64,000 nt of DNA from JAOUEA01 sp963821935 (GTDB lineage Bacteria; Actinomycetota; UBA4738; HRBIN12). The DNA is taken from NCBI GenBank assembly GCA_963821935.1, contig CAWGFM010000005.1, positions 124,001-188,000 of the forward strand, written 5' to 3'. Each line of letters opens with the position of its first letter. Within the stretch, counting starts at the first letter, position 1. Both the position numbers and the translations under genes were made by a program. The notes below the pieces were generated by a model. The model saw nothing but the letters and a program-made list of their open reading frames with translations, had not been told where the DNA came from and ran no database searches. Of this stretch, positions 25,494 to 33,866 are shown piece by piece.

Positions 25494-26845
25494 CACGGTT
25501 CGAAGAAGACCGGCCCTTCGCAATCGGTGCGCAGCGGGAGTGGTTCGGCGGGGCGCGGCTCCTGATCGAAGTCGAAGGCGCTGAGGAGCGGCGTGGCCTG
25601 CCGGTCGCGGTGGGTGAGCTTGGTGAGCCCCCAGTTGTCCTCGATGAACCGCAGCACGCTGGAGAACTCACCGAGCTCGTGGCTCACCTCGCCCGCAGCG
25701 GCGTACGGGCTGAGCAGGATCATGGGGACACGGATCCCGAACCCGAAATCATCCACCTGGGGCGGCGGGACGTGATCGTAGAAGCCGCCGTAGTCGTCCC
25801 ACGTCAGGAAGATCGCGGTGTCCTCCCACATGTCGCTGCGCATGATCGCGTCGATCACCCTGGTCGACCAGTTCTCGCCGTGACAGAAGTTGTACTCCGG
25901 GTGCTCGCTCAACTCGAACCGGGGCGTGATCCACGTGATGGGCGGAAGCTTGTTCTCCCGGATGTCCTGCACCACACGATCCACGGGGAAGATGTGCCGG
26001 CGCCACCGCTCGGGATCGTTCCGGTAGCGGCGGATCGCGGAGTAGGCGGACCAGATGTAGCCCTTCTGGTCCTCCTGCGCGGCGTAGTAGGACCACGGGA
26101 TCTTCGCGCGGTTCAGCAGGTCACCCTCGGTCAGGAAGTCGAAACAGGGAGCGATCCGTCGAACGATCCCTTCGGAATCGACGACCTCCACGCGCTGTTC
26201 CTTGGGGGCATCGCAGCCGAACGTCAGCGAACCGAGGCCGGGCCGCCGGCGCGGATTGTCGTGCGCGCCGCCCGATTGCGCCGCGATCGAGTACAGGTGG
26301 TTGGGGAACGACGGACCCTGCGCGCTGGCGAAGAAGTTGTCGAACAACACGTTGCTCGACGCCCAGCGCCAGTAGTTGGGCAGCTGCTCCTTGCGCAGCT
26401 GCGTGTATGCCCACCGGTCGGCCTGTTCGCTCTGGTTGAACCCATCCATCACTCCCTGGTTCCACGCCGCGAGCGCGCAGTCGTAGCAGTGAGGGATGTC
26501 CTCCCTCGTCGCCTGATCCGTGCCACGCGTCAGTGGCCGGCGAACACCGTCGTCCCACCCCACACGCACACCGCGCGCGCCCGGGAAAGTTCCGAACAGA
26601 TGGTCGAAGGTCCGGTTCTCCTTGATCAGGAAGACCACGTGCTTGATGGGCCAGCGGGTGGGGAACGCGTCGGCATCCACCGCGACCGCCGTCGAGGGCG
26701 TCGTCACCACCGGCGAGGCAGCGGTCGCCCGCGCCGATGACGACGGCGAGTCCACCACCGGATCGTCGGTCCCCGAGCACGCCGCGGCGACGCCCGCGGA
26801 CACGATCAACCCGGCCATCACGGCGGCCATGGATCGAGCCCTCAT
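25493..26845 (-). CDS. Phosphoesterase lipoprotein (phospholipase C/acid phosphatase family)
   Basis: A 450-residue secreted protein. The N-terminus has a signal peptide with a lipobox-like VAAAC (Cys23), then a Ser/Thr/Pro-rich linker to about residue 60. The PF04185-type phosphoesterase domain begins at IKHVVFLIKENRTFDHLFGTFPG, whose ENRTFD is the metal-site motif. It continues with GPSFPNHLYSIAAQSGG, ITWITPRFELSEHPEYN and FLTWDDYGGFYDHVPPP. The family hydrolyses phosphodiesters of phospholipids or phosphomonoesters. It is coupled to rmlD by a 4-base overlap. Processing of lipid carriers or phosphodecorated glycan is possible but unproven. Confidence 0.85.
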   Translation of the reverse strand: MRARSMAAVMAGLIVSAGVAAACSGTDDPVVDSPSSSARATAASPVVTTPSTAVAVDADAFPTRWPIKHVVFLIKENRTFDHLFGTFPGARGVRVGWDDGVRRPLTRGTDQATREDIPHCYDCALAAWNQGVMDGFNQSEQADRWAYTQLRKEQLPNYWRWASSNVLFDNFFASAQGPSFPNHLYSIAAQSGGAHDNPRRRPGLGSLTFGCDAPKEQRVEVVDSEGIVRRIAPCFDFLTEGDLLNRAKIPWSYYAAQEDQKGYIWSAYSAIRRYRNDPERWRRHIFPVDRVVQDIRENKLPPITWITPRFELSEHPEYNFCHGENWSTRVIDAIMRSDMWEDTAIFLTWDDYGGFYDHVPPPQVDDFGFGIRVPMILLSPYAAAGEVSHELGEFSSVLRFIEDNWGLTKLTHRDRQATPLLSAFDFDQEPRPAEPLPLRTDCEGPVFFEP

Positions 26846-27687
26846 GCGCCCCCGGTCGCGACGGACAGAAACGCACGCAATCCCTCGTCCAACGGCGGCA
26901 TCGGCTCGATCCCCAGATGCTGGGTGAACACGCTCCTGAGCGAGCAGTCCTTCGGACGGGCCGCCACCAACCCCAGATCAGCGGCTCGTTGCGGCTCCAC
27001 GCGACCGGGCAACCCGCCAAGGTCACGGAGCCGCGTCAGCACGTCGAACCACGAAGCTGGCTGCGGACCACCGAGGTGGTAGGTGCCGAAGCGTCCGGTG
27101 AGCACGAGCGGCAGCAGTCGTTCGGCCAGGTGCTGGACCCACGTGGGCGAGCCCACCCGGTCCGTCAGCCCACCGGCCGTCTCACCGGCCGCGAGCCGCC
27201 GGGCGGCGTCCGTGAGGTAGTCGGTACCGCCGCCGTACACATGGCCAACACGAACGATGAACGAATCCGCGAGGAGCGAACGCACCATGCGTTCCCCCGC
27301 CAGCTTCGAGCGCCCGTAGACCGACACCGGGGCCGGCGCATCGGTCTCGTCGTAGGGACCGCCCTTCGTGCCATCGAAGACGTAGTCGGTGGACACGTGC
27401 AGCAGAGCGGCGCCGCACGTCCTCGCGGCGAGCGCAAGGTTCTGCGGGCCGATCGCGTTGTCGCGGAAGGCGCGTTCGGGCTCGGTCTCGTTGGCATCGA
27501 CCGCGGTGAACGCCGCCAGGTTGAGAACGGCGTCCGGAGCGAGCGGTTCCACTCGCTCGCGTACGGCGGCGTGATCACCGATGTCCAGTTGAGCGTGGGT
27601 GAACGCGTGCACCTCGTGATGCGAGGGGACTTGAGCCAGGAAGGCACGCCCTAGTCCGCCTCCGGCGCCGGTCACGAGCAGCTTCAC
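26842..27687 (-). CDS. rmlD: dTDP-4-dehydrorhamnose reductase
   Basis: A 281-residue extended SDR that makes the last step to dTDP-L-rhamnose. It has the NAD(P)-binding LLVTGAGGGLGRAFL, VLNLAAFTAVDANETEPERAF (family signature), the catalytic STDYVFDG and YGRSKLAGE (Tyr-x3-Lys), and GTYHLGG near the end. It follows rmlB by 13 bases. The length agrees with RmlD. Confidence 0.93.
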   Translation of the reverse strand: MKLLVTGAGGGLGRAFLAQVPSHHEVHAFTHAQLDIGDHAAVRERVEPLAPDAVLNLAAFTAVDANETEPERAFRDNAIGPQNLALAARTCGAALLHVSTDYVFDGTKGGPYDETDAPAPVSVYGRSKLAGERMVRSLLADSFIVRVGHVYGGGTDYLTDAARRLAAGETAGGLTDRVGSPTWVQHLAERLLPLVLTGRFGTYHLGGPQPASWFDVLTRLRDLGGLPGRVEPQRAADLGLVAARPKDCSLRSVFTQHLGIEPMPPLDEGLRAFLSVATGGA

Positions 27688-27700
27688 CAGGAAGCGGTCC

Positions 27701-28681
27701 TCATGAGGAGGCTTCTGCCCGCATGGCCTCGACCCACGACGTGTGATCTCGGTACCAGGCCACCGTTCGCGCGAGCCCCTCGTCGAACGGCACCTCTGCG
27801 CGCCAGCCGAGCTCGTGCAGGCGTTCCGTCGTGACCCCGTAGCGAAGATCGTGTCCGGGCCTGTCGGCGACGAACGACACCAACGACTCGTCGGCTCCTG
27901 CCAGTGCGCACACCCGCCGGGCCAGATCGAGGTTCGTGAGCTCGGTGCCGTCGCCGATGTTGAACACGTCGCCGGGCTCGCCGTGATGCAGCGCGGTGAC
28001 GCATGCCGCGGCCCAGTCGGTCACGTACAGCCATTCGCGCGACTGTTGCCCGCGGTCGTAGACGGGAAGCGGTCGTCCTTCGAGCGCCGCCATCGTGAAC
28101 ACCGGGATGGCCTTCTCCGGATTCTGTCGAGGACCGAACGCATTCGTGCCACGGACGACCCACACCCGGGTGCCGTACGTGATGGCATAGGCGCTGGCGA
28201 GCAGCTCGGCGCCCGCCTTGCTGGCCGCATACGGGCTGCGCGGCCGAAGCGGCGCATCTTCGGCGAACGAGCCGCCCTGGGGCTGGTTCTGACCATAGAC
28301 CTCGTCGGTCGAGATCATCAGGAGCGACCGCCCATGCTCTCGGCACGCGTCCAACACCACCTGGGTCCCCACCACATTGGTCACGACGAACTCCGCGGGT
28401 CCGGCGATCGAACGGTCCACATGGGTCTCGGCCGCCGCATGCACGACGCGATCCACCTCGGCCACCAAGGGATCCACGACCGAAGGATCGGCGACGTCGC
28501 CGATCCTGAACCGGAACCGGTCATCGCCCTCGTGGTCGACCAGGTTCTGGTGCGAGCCGGCGTAGGTGAGCTTGTCGAGCACGGTGACCCGTGTCCTGCC
28601 GTCCGCGAGGAGGGCGTCGACCAGGTGCGAGCCGATGAATCCGGCGCCGCCGGTCACGAGCACGTGGTCGTTGGCCATCAT
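27701..28681 (-). CDS. rmlB: dTDP-glucose 4,6-dehydratase
   Basis: A 326-residue extended SDR converting dTDP-glucose to dTDP-4-keto-6-deoxyglucose. Motifs are VLVTGGAGFIGSHLVDAL, HAAAETHVDRSI, MISTDEVYG (catalytic Asp/Glu of RmlB) and SPYAASKAGAE. RGTNAFGPRQNPEKAIPVF and NIGDGTELTNLDL follow. The start is taken at ATG 28681 (or the adjacent ATG 28678), with CCGAGG just upstream. A short rare-start extension to 28699 is less likely. Confidence 0.92.
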   Translation of the reverse strand: MMANDHVLVTGGAGFIGSHLVDALLADGRTRVTVLDKLTYAGSHQNLVDHEGDDRFRFRIGDVADPSVVDPLVAEVDRVVHAAAETHVDRSIAGPAEFVVTNVVGTQVVLDACREHGRSLLMISTDEVYGQNQPQGGSFAEDAPLRPRSPYAASKAGAELLASAYAITYGTRVWVVRGTNAFGPRQNPEKAIPVFTMAALEGRPLPVYDRGQQSREWLYVTDWAAACVTALHHGEPGDVFNIGDGTELTNLDLARRVCALAGADESLVSFVADRPGHDLRYGVTTERLHELGWRAEVPFDEGLARTVAWYRDHTSWVEAMRAEASS

Positions 28682-28723
28682 CGAACCTCGGATCGACACT
28701 CGGAGAGTCGGGACGGGCCGAGT

Positions 28724-29881
28724 CTACCGGTGCACCTCGTCGTGAGCGGCGTGCAGGGCTGCGGCGGTGAGGCGAGCCGTTCGCTCCCACGTGTACTTCG
28801 CCGCGCGGGTCATGCCAGCGGCCGCCACCATGACCCGCAGATCGTCGTCGTCGAAGAGCTGCGCGAGCCCGTCGGCGATCGCTCGAGGGTTCCGCGGATC
28901 GACCAGGATGGCGGCTTCCCCCGCCACCTCCGGCAAGGACGAGACGGTCGAGGTCAGAACCGGGACGCCGGCGGCGAACCCCTCGAGCACCGGGAAGCCG
29001 AAGCCTTCGTACAGCGACGGATAGGCCAGCAGCGTGGCGCCGGTGAGCAAGGTCACCTTCTCTGGATCGCTGATGTAGCCGGTGCGAACGATGCGCGCCC
29101 TGGCCGAAGGCGCCAGCGCTGCGATCGCCTCGTCGAGGCGGTCGGACGCGCCGGGATCCCACCGCACGGGCCCCCCGGCGATCACGAGGCCGGGACCCGA
29201 GGGCAGCATCGCGAAGGCCTCGACCAGGTTCTCGACGTTCTTGCGTGGTTCGATCCCACCGACGAACAGGGCGTACCGGCCGTCGATCCCGTATCTGCGC
29301 CGTACCTCGCTCACCGCCTCCTCCGAGGCCGGAGCGAACGCGGCAACGTCCACGCCCAGCGGGGTGACGTGCACCCGCCCGGCGTCGATCTCGTGGCCCG
29401 CCAGCAGATCGCTGCGGGTCGCCATCGAGGGAACGACCACACCTGCGGCCCGACTCAGCCACCGGTCGAAGGAGCGGCGCCAGCGCGGGTTCATGTGCGG
29501 TGCCATGTCCAGCAGGCGTTCGTGGGCGAGGTCGTGCACCACCATCACCACACCGTCCCGCTGTGTCGCGGGTGGAAGGAAGTTGGTCGCCAGCAGCACG
29601 TCGAAGTCGACCGACCACTCGATGCGCGGCATCCCCACCCGGTTCGACAAGGGACCGAACACCCGGGCCGGGAAGCGCGACGCCTCTTCGGACAGGTTGT
29701 CCGCCTTCACCCCGGCGAAGAACCGTCGGGGGCGGAGCAGCCCCTTCGCGTGCAGGTACCAGGCCACGTAGACGCCGTCGGGATCGGCGTGCGGCAGATG
29801 TCGGATGATCTGTTGGGTGTAGTGCCCCACCCCCGTGCGACGGGGATCGAGCGCCGGTCGGGCGTCGATCACGGCTCGCAT
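28724..29881 (-). CDS. GT4 family glycosyltransferase
   Basis: A 385-residue GT-B protein with RRTGVGHYTQQIIRHL, VHDLAHERLLDMAP, VVPSMATRSDLL and VTPLGVD. YALFVGGIEPRKNVENLVEAFA then leads into YPSLYEGFGFPVLEGFAAGVPVLTS, the full E-x7-E donor site. These are typical of mannosyl- or rhamnosyltransferases of surface glycans. It lies between rmlB and a small membrane gene and is related in sequence style to the plus-strand GT4 at 58.6 kb. Confidence 0.88.
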   Translation of the reverse strand: MRAVIDARPALDPRRTGVGHYTQQIIRHLPHADPDGVYVAWYLHAKGLLRPRRFFAGVKADNLSEEASRFPARVFGPLSNRVGMPRIEWSVDFDVLLATNFLPPATQRDGVVMVVHDLAHERLLDMAPHMNPRWRRSFDRWLSRAAGVVVPSMATRSDLLAGHEIDAGRVHVTPLGVDVAAFAPASEEAVSEVRRRYGIDGRYALFVGGIEPRKNVENLVEAFAMLPSGPGLVIAGGPVRWDPGASDRLDEAIAALAPSARARIVRTGYISDPEKVTLLTGATLLAYPSLYEGFGFPVLEGFAAGVPVLTSTVSSLPEVAGEAAILVDPRNPRAIADGLAQLFDDDDLRVMVAAAGMTRAAKYTWERTARLTAAALHAAHDEVHR

Positions 29882-29893
29882 GAGCCACGCACC

Positions 29894-30286
29894 CTACCCC
29901 AGGTCGGGTGCTCTCCGTGCAGCCAGCGATCCCGCCACGGCCGACATCAGCCACACGAAGGCCAGGCCCCCGACCAGCGGCACGACGAGGGCTGGATCCT
30001 TGCCCTGTTCGGAGAGCGCACCCGCGAGTTGGGCCACGGTCCAGCCCCACAGCCAGAGACCGCAGGCACCGATGACGATCGACGTGTAGGCGGTGACACG
30101 ACCGGGAGCGCGCGCCCCGGCGACCGCGGAGATCGACAGTGACCGGAAGCCCAGCACGATCGCAGCCGGCGAGCTGGCACCCATCACGAACGGGCCAGCC
30201 ACGGCCAAGACGAACGCCTGCATCGCCATGCGCCGCCCGGGCACACGCGGGGCGCTGGAGCCGGGAACGTCGGGTTCCGGTGTCAT
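29894..30286 (-). CDS. Small membrane protein, DUF4190-like
   Basis: A 130-residue protein with a short Pro-rich leader and two to four hydrophobic segments: AFVLAVAGPFVMGASSPAAIVLGF, AYTSIVIGACGLWLWGWTVA and LVVPLVGGLAFVWLMSAVAG. The pattern resembles DUF4190-type proteins, but the identification is weak. ATG 30286 overlaps the rmlA stop by one base, so it belongs to the same operon. The function is unknown. Confidence 0.6.
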   Translation of the reverse strand: MTPEPDVPGSSAPRVPGRRMAMQAFVLAVAGPFVMGASSPAAIVLGFRSLSISAVAGARAPGRVTAYTSIVIGACGLWLWGWTVAQLAGALSEQGKDPALVVPLVGGLAFVWLMSAVAGSLAARRAPDLG

Positions 30287-31341
30287 CAGTCCACCTCGAC
30301 CTGGCTCTGGTCACCCACGATCAGCCGATGCAGACCACGTCCTCCCGAATGTCGCACCTCGACGCCCCTGCCCAGGATGGAGCCAGTGAGGCCGTGGACG
30401 TCGGTGATCGAACACCCTTCCATGAGGATCGAATCGGCGATCTCGCTGCGGGCGATGCGGCAGCCGTGTTCGATCGAGACGTCGGGACCGATCGTGCTGT
30501 CGTCGATGACCGTGTCGGGCCCGATGACGAGCGGGCCACGCAACACGCTGCCCGTCACCTTCGCACCGGCCGCGATCACGACGACACCGTCGACCGATGT
30601 GGCGTCGACCTGGCCTTCCACCGAACCTGCCACGACCGAGAGCATCATGCGGTTGGCCTCCAGCAGGTCGTCGGGCTTGCCCGTGTCCTTCCACCAGCCG
30701 TCCACCATCTGGGCACGGACGTTCTTGCCGTGATCGACCAACCATTGGATCGCCTCGGTGATCTCGAGCTCGCCTCGCCACGACGGCGAGAGCGAGGCGG
30801 CGGCCTCCAGGATGGAGTCGTCGAAGAGGTAGACGCCCACCAGGGCCAGGTCGCTGATCGGCTCGCGCGGCTTCTCCACGAGTCGCACGATCCGCTCGCC
30901 CTCGATGACGGCCACGCCGAAGCGTTCGGGCTCGGGGACCCGCGCCAGGAAGATCTGGGCATCGGGGCGCGTGCGTTCGAACTCCTGCACGAATCGCGTG
31001 AGACCCTCCAGCAGCACGTTGTCACCTAGGTACATCAGGAACGGCTGGCCTTCGACGAACGACCGCGCCGTGAGGACGGCATGCGCGAGGCCACGTGGCT
31101 CGTCCTGAGGGATGAAGGTGACGTCCAGGCCCCATCGCGATCCGTCGCCGACGGCGGCTCGCACCTCCTCGGCGGTCTGGCCGACGATGATGCCGACCTC
31201 CCGGATGCCCGCCTCGGCGATGTCCTCGAGCGCGTGGAACAGGATGGGCGTTCCCGCGATCGGGATCAACTGCTTGGCGCCGGTGTGCGTCAACGGACGA
31301 AGCCTGGAACCCTTCCCCCCGGACAGCACCAGCGCGCGCAT
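30286..31341 (-). CDS. rmlA: Glucose-1-phosphate thymidylyltransferase (long form)
   Basis: A 351-residue protein with GGKGSRLRPLTHTGAKQLIPI (nucleotide-binding signature), YLGDNVLLEGL (catalytic Asp) and LVEKPREPISDLALVGVYLFD. VDGWWKDTGKPDDLLEANR is also present. A C-terminal left-handed beta-helix of about 110 residues distinguishes the long RmlA/StrD-like form from short RmlA. It forms dTDP-glucose, feeding rmlB and rmlD downstream. ATG 31341 overlaps the LCP stop by one base (TGATG). Confidence 0.9.
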   Translation of the reverse strand: MRALVLSGGKGSRLRPLTHTGAKQLIPIAGTPILFHALEDIAEAGIREVGIIVGQTAEEVRAAVGDGSRWGLDVTFIPQDEPRGLAHAVLTARSFVEGQPFLMYLGDNVLLEGLTRFVQEFERTRPDAQIFLARVPEPERFGVAVIEGERIVRLVEKPREPISDLALVGVYLFDDSILEAAASLSPSWRGELEITEAIQWLVDHGKNVRAQMVDGWWKDTGKPDDLLEANRMMLSVVAGSVEGQVDATSVDGVVVIAAGAKVTGSVLRGPLVIGPDTVIDDSTIGPDVSIEHGCRIARSEIADSILMEGCSITDVHGLTGSILGRGVEVRHSGGRGLHRLIVGDQSQVEVD

Positions 31342-32810
31342 CAGACGTTGGGGTCCGGGCAGGCCGTTTCGCCCGTGCCTCCGCCGCCCACGGGCGCCGG
31401 CTTGTAGCTGGAGGTCACGAACACGGCCACATCGTCGGGAAGACCCTTCACCTGCTTGGTTTCGAGCGTCGGGAAGTATTTCTTGACCACCTGGGCCTCG
31501 GCCTCACTTCCCGGCGCATACGCGATCACATCACCCTGCACCTTCTCGCCGTAAGCATCGAAGGTCGTCAGTCCAGGCGTGATATCGAAACCCGAGTCGG
31601 CCACGATCTGCTGCACGCCCACGACCTTGCCCGCTGATCCATGATCGACGATGAGCACCGGAACGGTGGCTTCCGATGGCAGGGTGAACACGCCGATGCC
31701 GGTCGAGCCCAACGGCTCTCCCTGCCTGACCGCATCAAAGATCCGTTGCGCGGCCGGATCCAGCTCGATCACGGCGAGCCCTTCGATGGTCGTGGGCGTC
31801 CCCGGGATCGTCCGGAACTCGGTCGCCCCGGTGTCGATCCCTGAGAGCTGCCCCACCAGGTAGGCAAGATCGGCCGGATTCAGGTCGGCGTCCCGCCTGA
31901 TGTTGGACATGATCGGCTTGATCTGGAACGGCAGACGCGCGAGTTGGTCCGGCTGCAACAACTTGTTGATGACAGCACGAAGGAACTGCTGTTGCCGGGT
32001 GATCCGGTAGAAGTCCGGGGCGGCGCCGTCACACTTGAGATGCCGGGTTCGCACGTACGCCAAAGCCTGATCGGCGGGAAGCGTTTGACAACCGGGCTTC
32101 ACGTAGAGCCCCGTCAGCGGATCGGCGATGTAGCCCGGCTCCTCGTAGTAGATGGATTCGCCTTCGCCCTCGACGTACCCGGGCGTGTTGACGTTCTCGG
32201 CGGTGATGCACATGTCGACACCGCCGAGCGTGTCCACGACCCCCTGGAACCCGGCCAGGTCAACGTAGAGCACGTGATCCATCGTGAGACCCGTGAGCGC
32301 TTGGACCGTCTCGGCGACTTTCCTGGTCCCTCCACCATCCACACCGCCCTCGAACGAAGCGTTGATCTTGTCCCATCCCTGGCCCGGGATGTTCACCCAC
32401 AGATCTCGTGGGAACGACAGGATGATCGCCTTCTCCAGCGCGGGATCCGTGTGCACCACCATGATGGTGTCCGCCCGGTTCTCGCCACCGATCTGCTGGT
32501 CGGATCCGAACGCCTCACGTTCTTCGGCGGTGAGGCCGGCCCGAGAGTCGCTGCCCAGCAAGAGATAGTTGCAGACACCCTCAGCACAAGGATCGTCGGG
32601 GACCTGGACCCCAGGCGACGGTTGGGGTCGCGGTGGGAGCGCCTCCTCGATCTCGCCGGCCGAGTCGGCCTGCCGATAGGCCACGAATCCGTAGGCGCTC
32701 CCGGCGGCGATCAACAGTGAGAGGGTGGCCGAGACTCCGACCAGCCAGTGGGCCAGGCGCCCATGGGGTCGCGGCGAACGGGCATCGTGGATCGGGTGGC
32801 CCTCCGTCAT
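31341..32810 (-). CDS. LytR-CpsA-Psr (LCP) glycan-peptidoglycan ligase
   Basis: A 489-residue protein with a cytoplasmic leader (about 1-20), one membrane span (about 21-45) and an extracytoplasmic LCP domain. The LCP domain is marked by NYLLLGSDSRAG, RADTIMVVHTD, ILSFPRDLWVNIPG, KINASFEGGG-like and ALAYVRTRHLK with conserved Arg/Asp. A C-terminal LytR_C domain (about 375-470) follows. LCP enzymes transfer undecaprenyl-linked glycans to peptidoglycan. As first gene of the minus-strand operon it matches the final step of the pathway encoded below it. Confidence 0.92.
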   Translation of the reverse strand: MTEGHPIHDARSPRPHGRLAHWLVGVSATLSLLIAAGSAYGFVAYRQADSAGEIEEALPPRPQPSPGVQVPDDPCAEGVCNYLLLGSDSRAGLTAEEREAFGSDQQIGGENRADTIMVVHTDPALEKAIILSFPRDLWVNIPGQGWDKINASFEGGVDGGGTRKVAETVQALTGLTMDHVLYVDLAGFQGVVDTLGGVDMCITAENVNTPGYVEGEGESIYYEEPGYIADPLTGLYVKPGCQTLPADQALAYVRTRHLKCDGAAPDFYRITRQQQFLRAVINKLLQPDQLARLPFQIKPIMSNIRRDADLNPADLAYLVGQLSGIDTGATEFRTIPGTPTTIEGLAVIELDPAAQRIFDAVRQGEPLGSTGIGVFTLPSEATVPVLIVDHGSAGKVVGVQQIVADSGFDITPGLTTFDAYGEKVQGDVIAYAPGSEAEAQVVKKYFPTLETKQVKGLPDDVAVFVTSSYKPAPVGGGGTGETACPDPNV

Positions 32811-32933
32811 GCCGGAAGCCTACCGGCGCAGACGATCGCGGCGCTTCCCGAGGCGGTGCTGTTCCTGTGGCGGAACCATCACGTCTGCGCGGTCCCGCGG
32901 GCGGTCCCGGGTGGGATAATCCGCCCACTGACC

Positions 32934-32939
32934 AGGAGG
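32934..32939 (+). promoter_or_regulatory. Perfect Shine-Dalgarno without a standard start nearby
   Basis: AGGAGG ends at 32939. The only in-frame codon at normal spacing (8 bases) is ATC at 32948; the first standard start is GTG 32966, 26 bases away. A TATAAT-like GATAAT lies about 20 bases further upstream. The 32811-32947 gap is the divergent promoter region shared with the LCP operon. Confidence 0.5.
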
Positions 32940-32965
32940 GCAGATCGATCGACATCGTCAACGTA

Positions 32966-33787
32966 GTGCTCGTGCGGATCGACCCGGATCTGGGCGATGA
33001 ACTGGAGTCCGACGAAGCGTTCGATGTCCGCCACGTCGAGGATCTGGAGGCCATCGACGGCGGGGATGCGGTCGATGCCGTGGTGGTGTCACTCGGTGAC
33101 CGTGCTCCGCTGGAGCTGCTGGGAGCGTTGCGTGCCCGAGTGCCCGACGCGGCCGTGCTGGTGGTGACCGACGCCGACCGGGAGGCGGATGGCGCCGTGG
33201 CGTTGCACGGGGGCGCCGAGGACCACCTGGTCCGCGGATCGATCCCACGGGGCCTGTTCGCGCGAGCGGTGCGCTACTCCGTGGCCCAACGACGTCTTCG
33301 CCGCGACCTGTCCACGACCGACGAGCTCACCGGCCTGCCCAACCTGCGAGGGTTCGCGCCCATCGCCGATCACCACCTCCGCATGGCCGACCGCACACGG
33401 ACACCTGTCGTGTTCCTGTTCGTGCGTCTGGACGGCCTGGAGAAGGCTGCGAGTGAGAGTGCCGAAGAGGCTGCGCGCATCACCCGAGAGGCCTCCGAAG
33501 TGCTCCTGGAAGCCGTGCGGGCCTCGGATGTCCCCGCACGGGTCTCCCCGGACACGTTCGTGGTCCTGCTCTCCGGTGACGCCGCTGGCGCCGAGACCCT
33601 GGTCCTGTCACGTTTGGTCGAAGCCATCGCGGTGCATAACACGGACCGAGAGGGCGGTTCGAACCTGTCGTTGTCCGTGGGCAGCGCCCTCTACGAGCCC
33701 GAGCAACCCGCAACCTTGGCGCAGATCCTAGAAACGGCGGGCCGCAGGCTCCGAGAACATCCCGCAGGGGGGTCATCCGACAGCTGA
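32966..33787 (+). CDS. Degenerate GGDEF protein with receiver-like N-domain
   Basis: A protein of about 273 residues. The N-terminal about 110 residues look like a receiver fold (DAVVVSLGDR, AAVLVVTDADREADG, a GAEDHLVRG loop). The C-terminal domain begins TTDELTGLPNLRGF, the entry motif of diguanylate cyclases. The active-site loop reads RVSPDTFVVLL, so SPDTF replaces GGDEF. Synthesis of c-di-GMP is therefore unlikely; binding or a scaffold role is possible. The start is uncertain: GTG 32966 is used, but the ribosome site favours ATC at 32948. Confidence 0.75.
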   Translation: MLVRIDPDLGDELESDEAFDVRHVEDLEAIDGGDAVDAVVVSLGDRAPLELLGALRARVPDAAVLVVTDADREADGAVALHGGAEDHLVRGSIPRGLFARAVRYSVAQRRLRRDLSTTDELTGLPNLRGFAPIADHHLRMADRTRTPVVFLFVRLDGLEKAASESAEEAARITREASEVLLEAVRASDVPARVSPDTFVVLLSGDAAGAETLVLSRLVEAIAVHNTDREGGSNLSLSVGSALYEPEQPATLAQILETAGRRLREHPAGGSSDS

Positions 33788-33866
33788 TGCCAAGCGAATA
33801 CCACGCAACGAAGCGCTCGTTCCAGGGCATGAAGCCTCAGGGCGATCGTTGTGGTGGGAGTGACTG

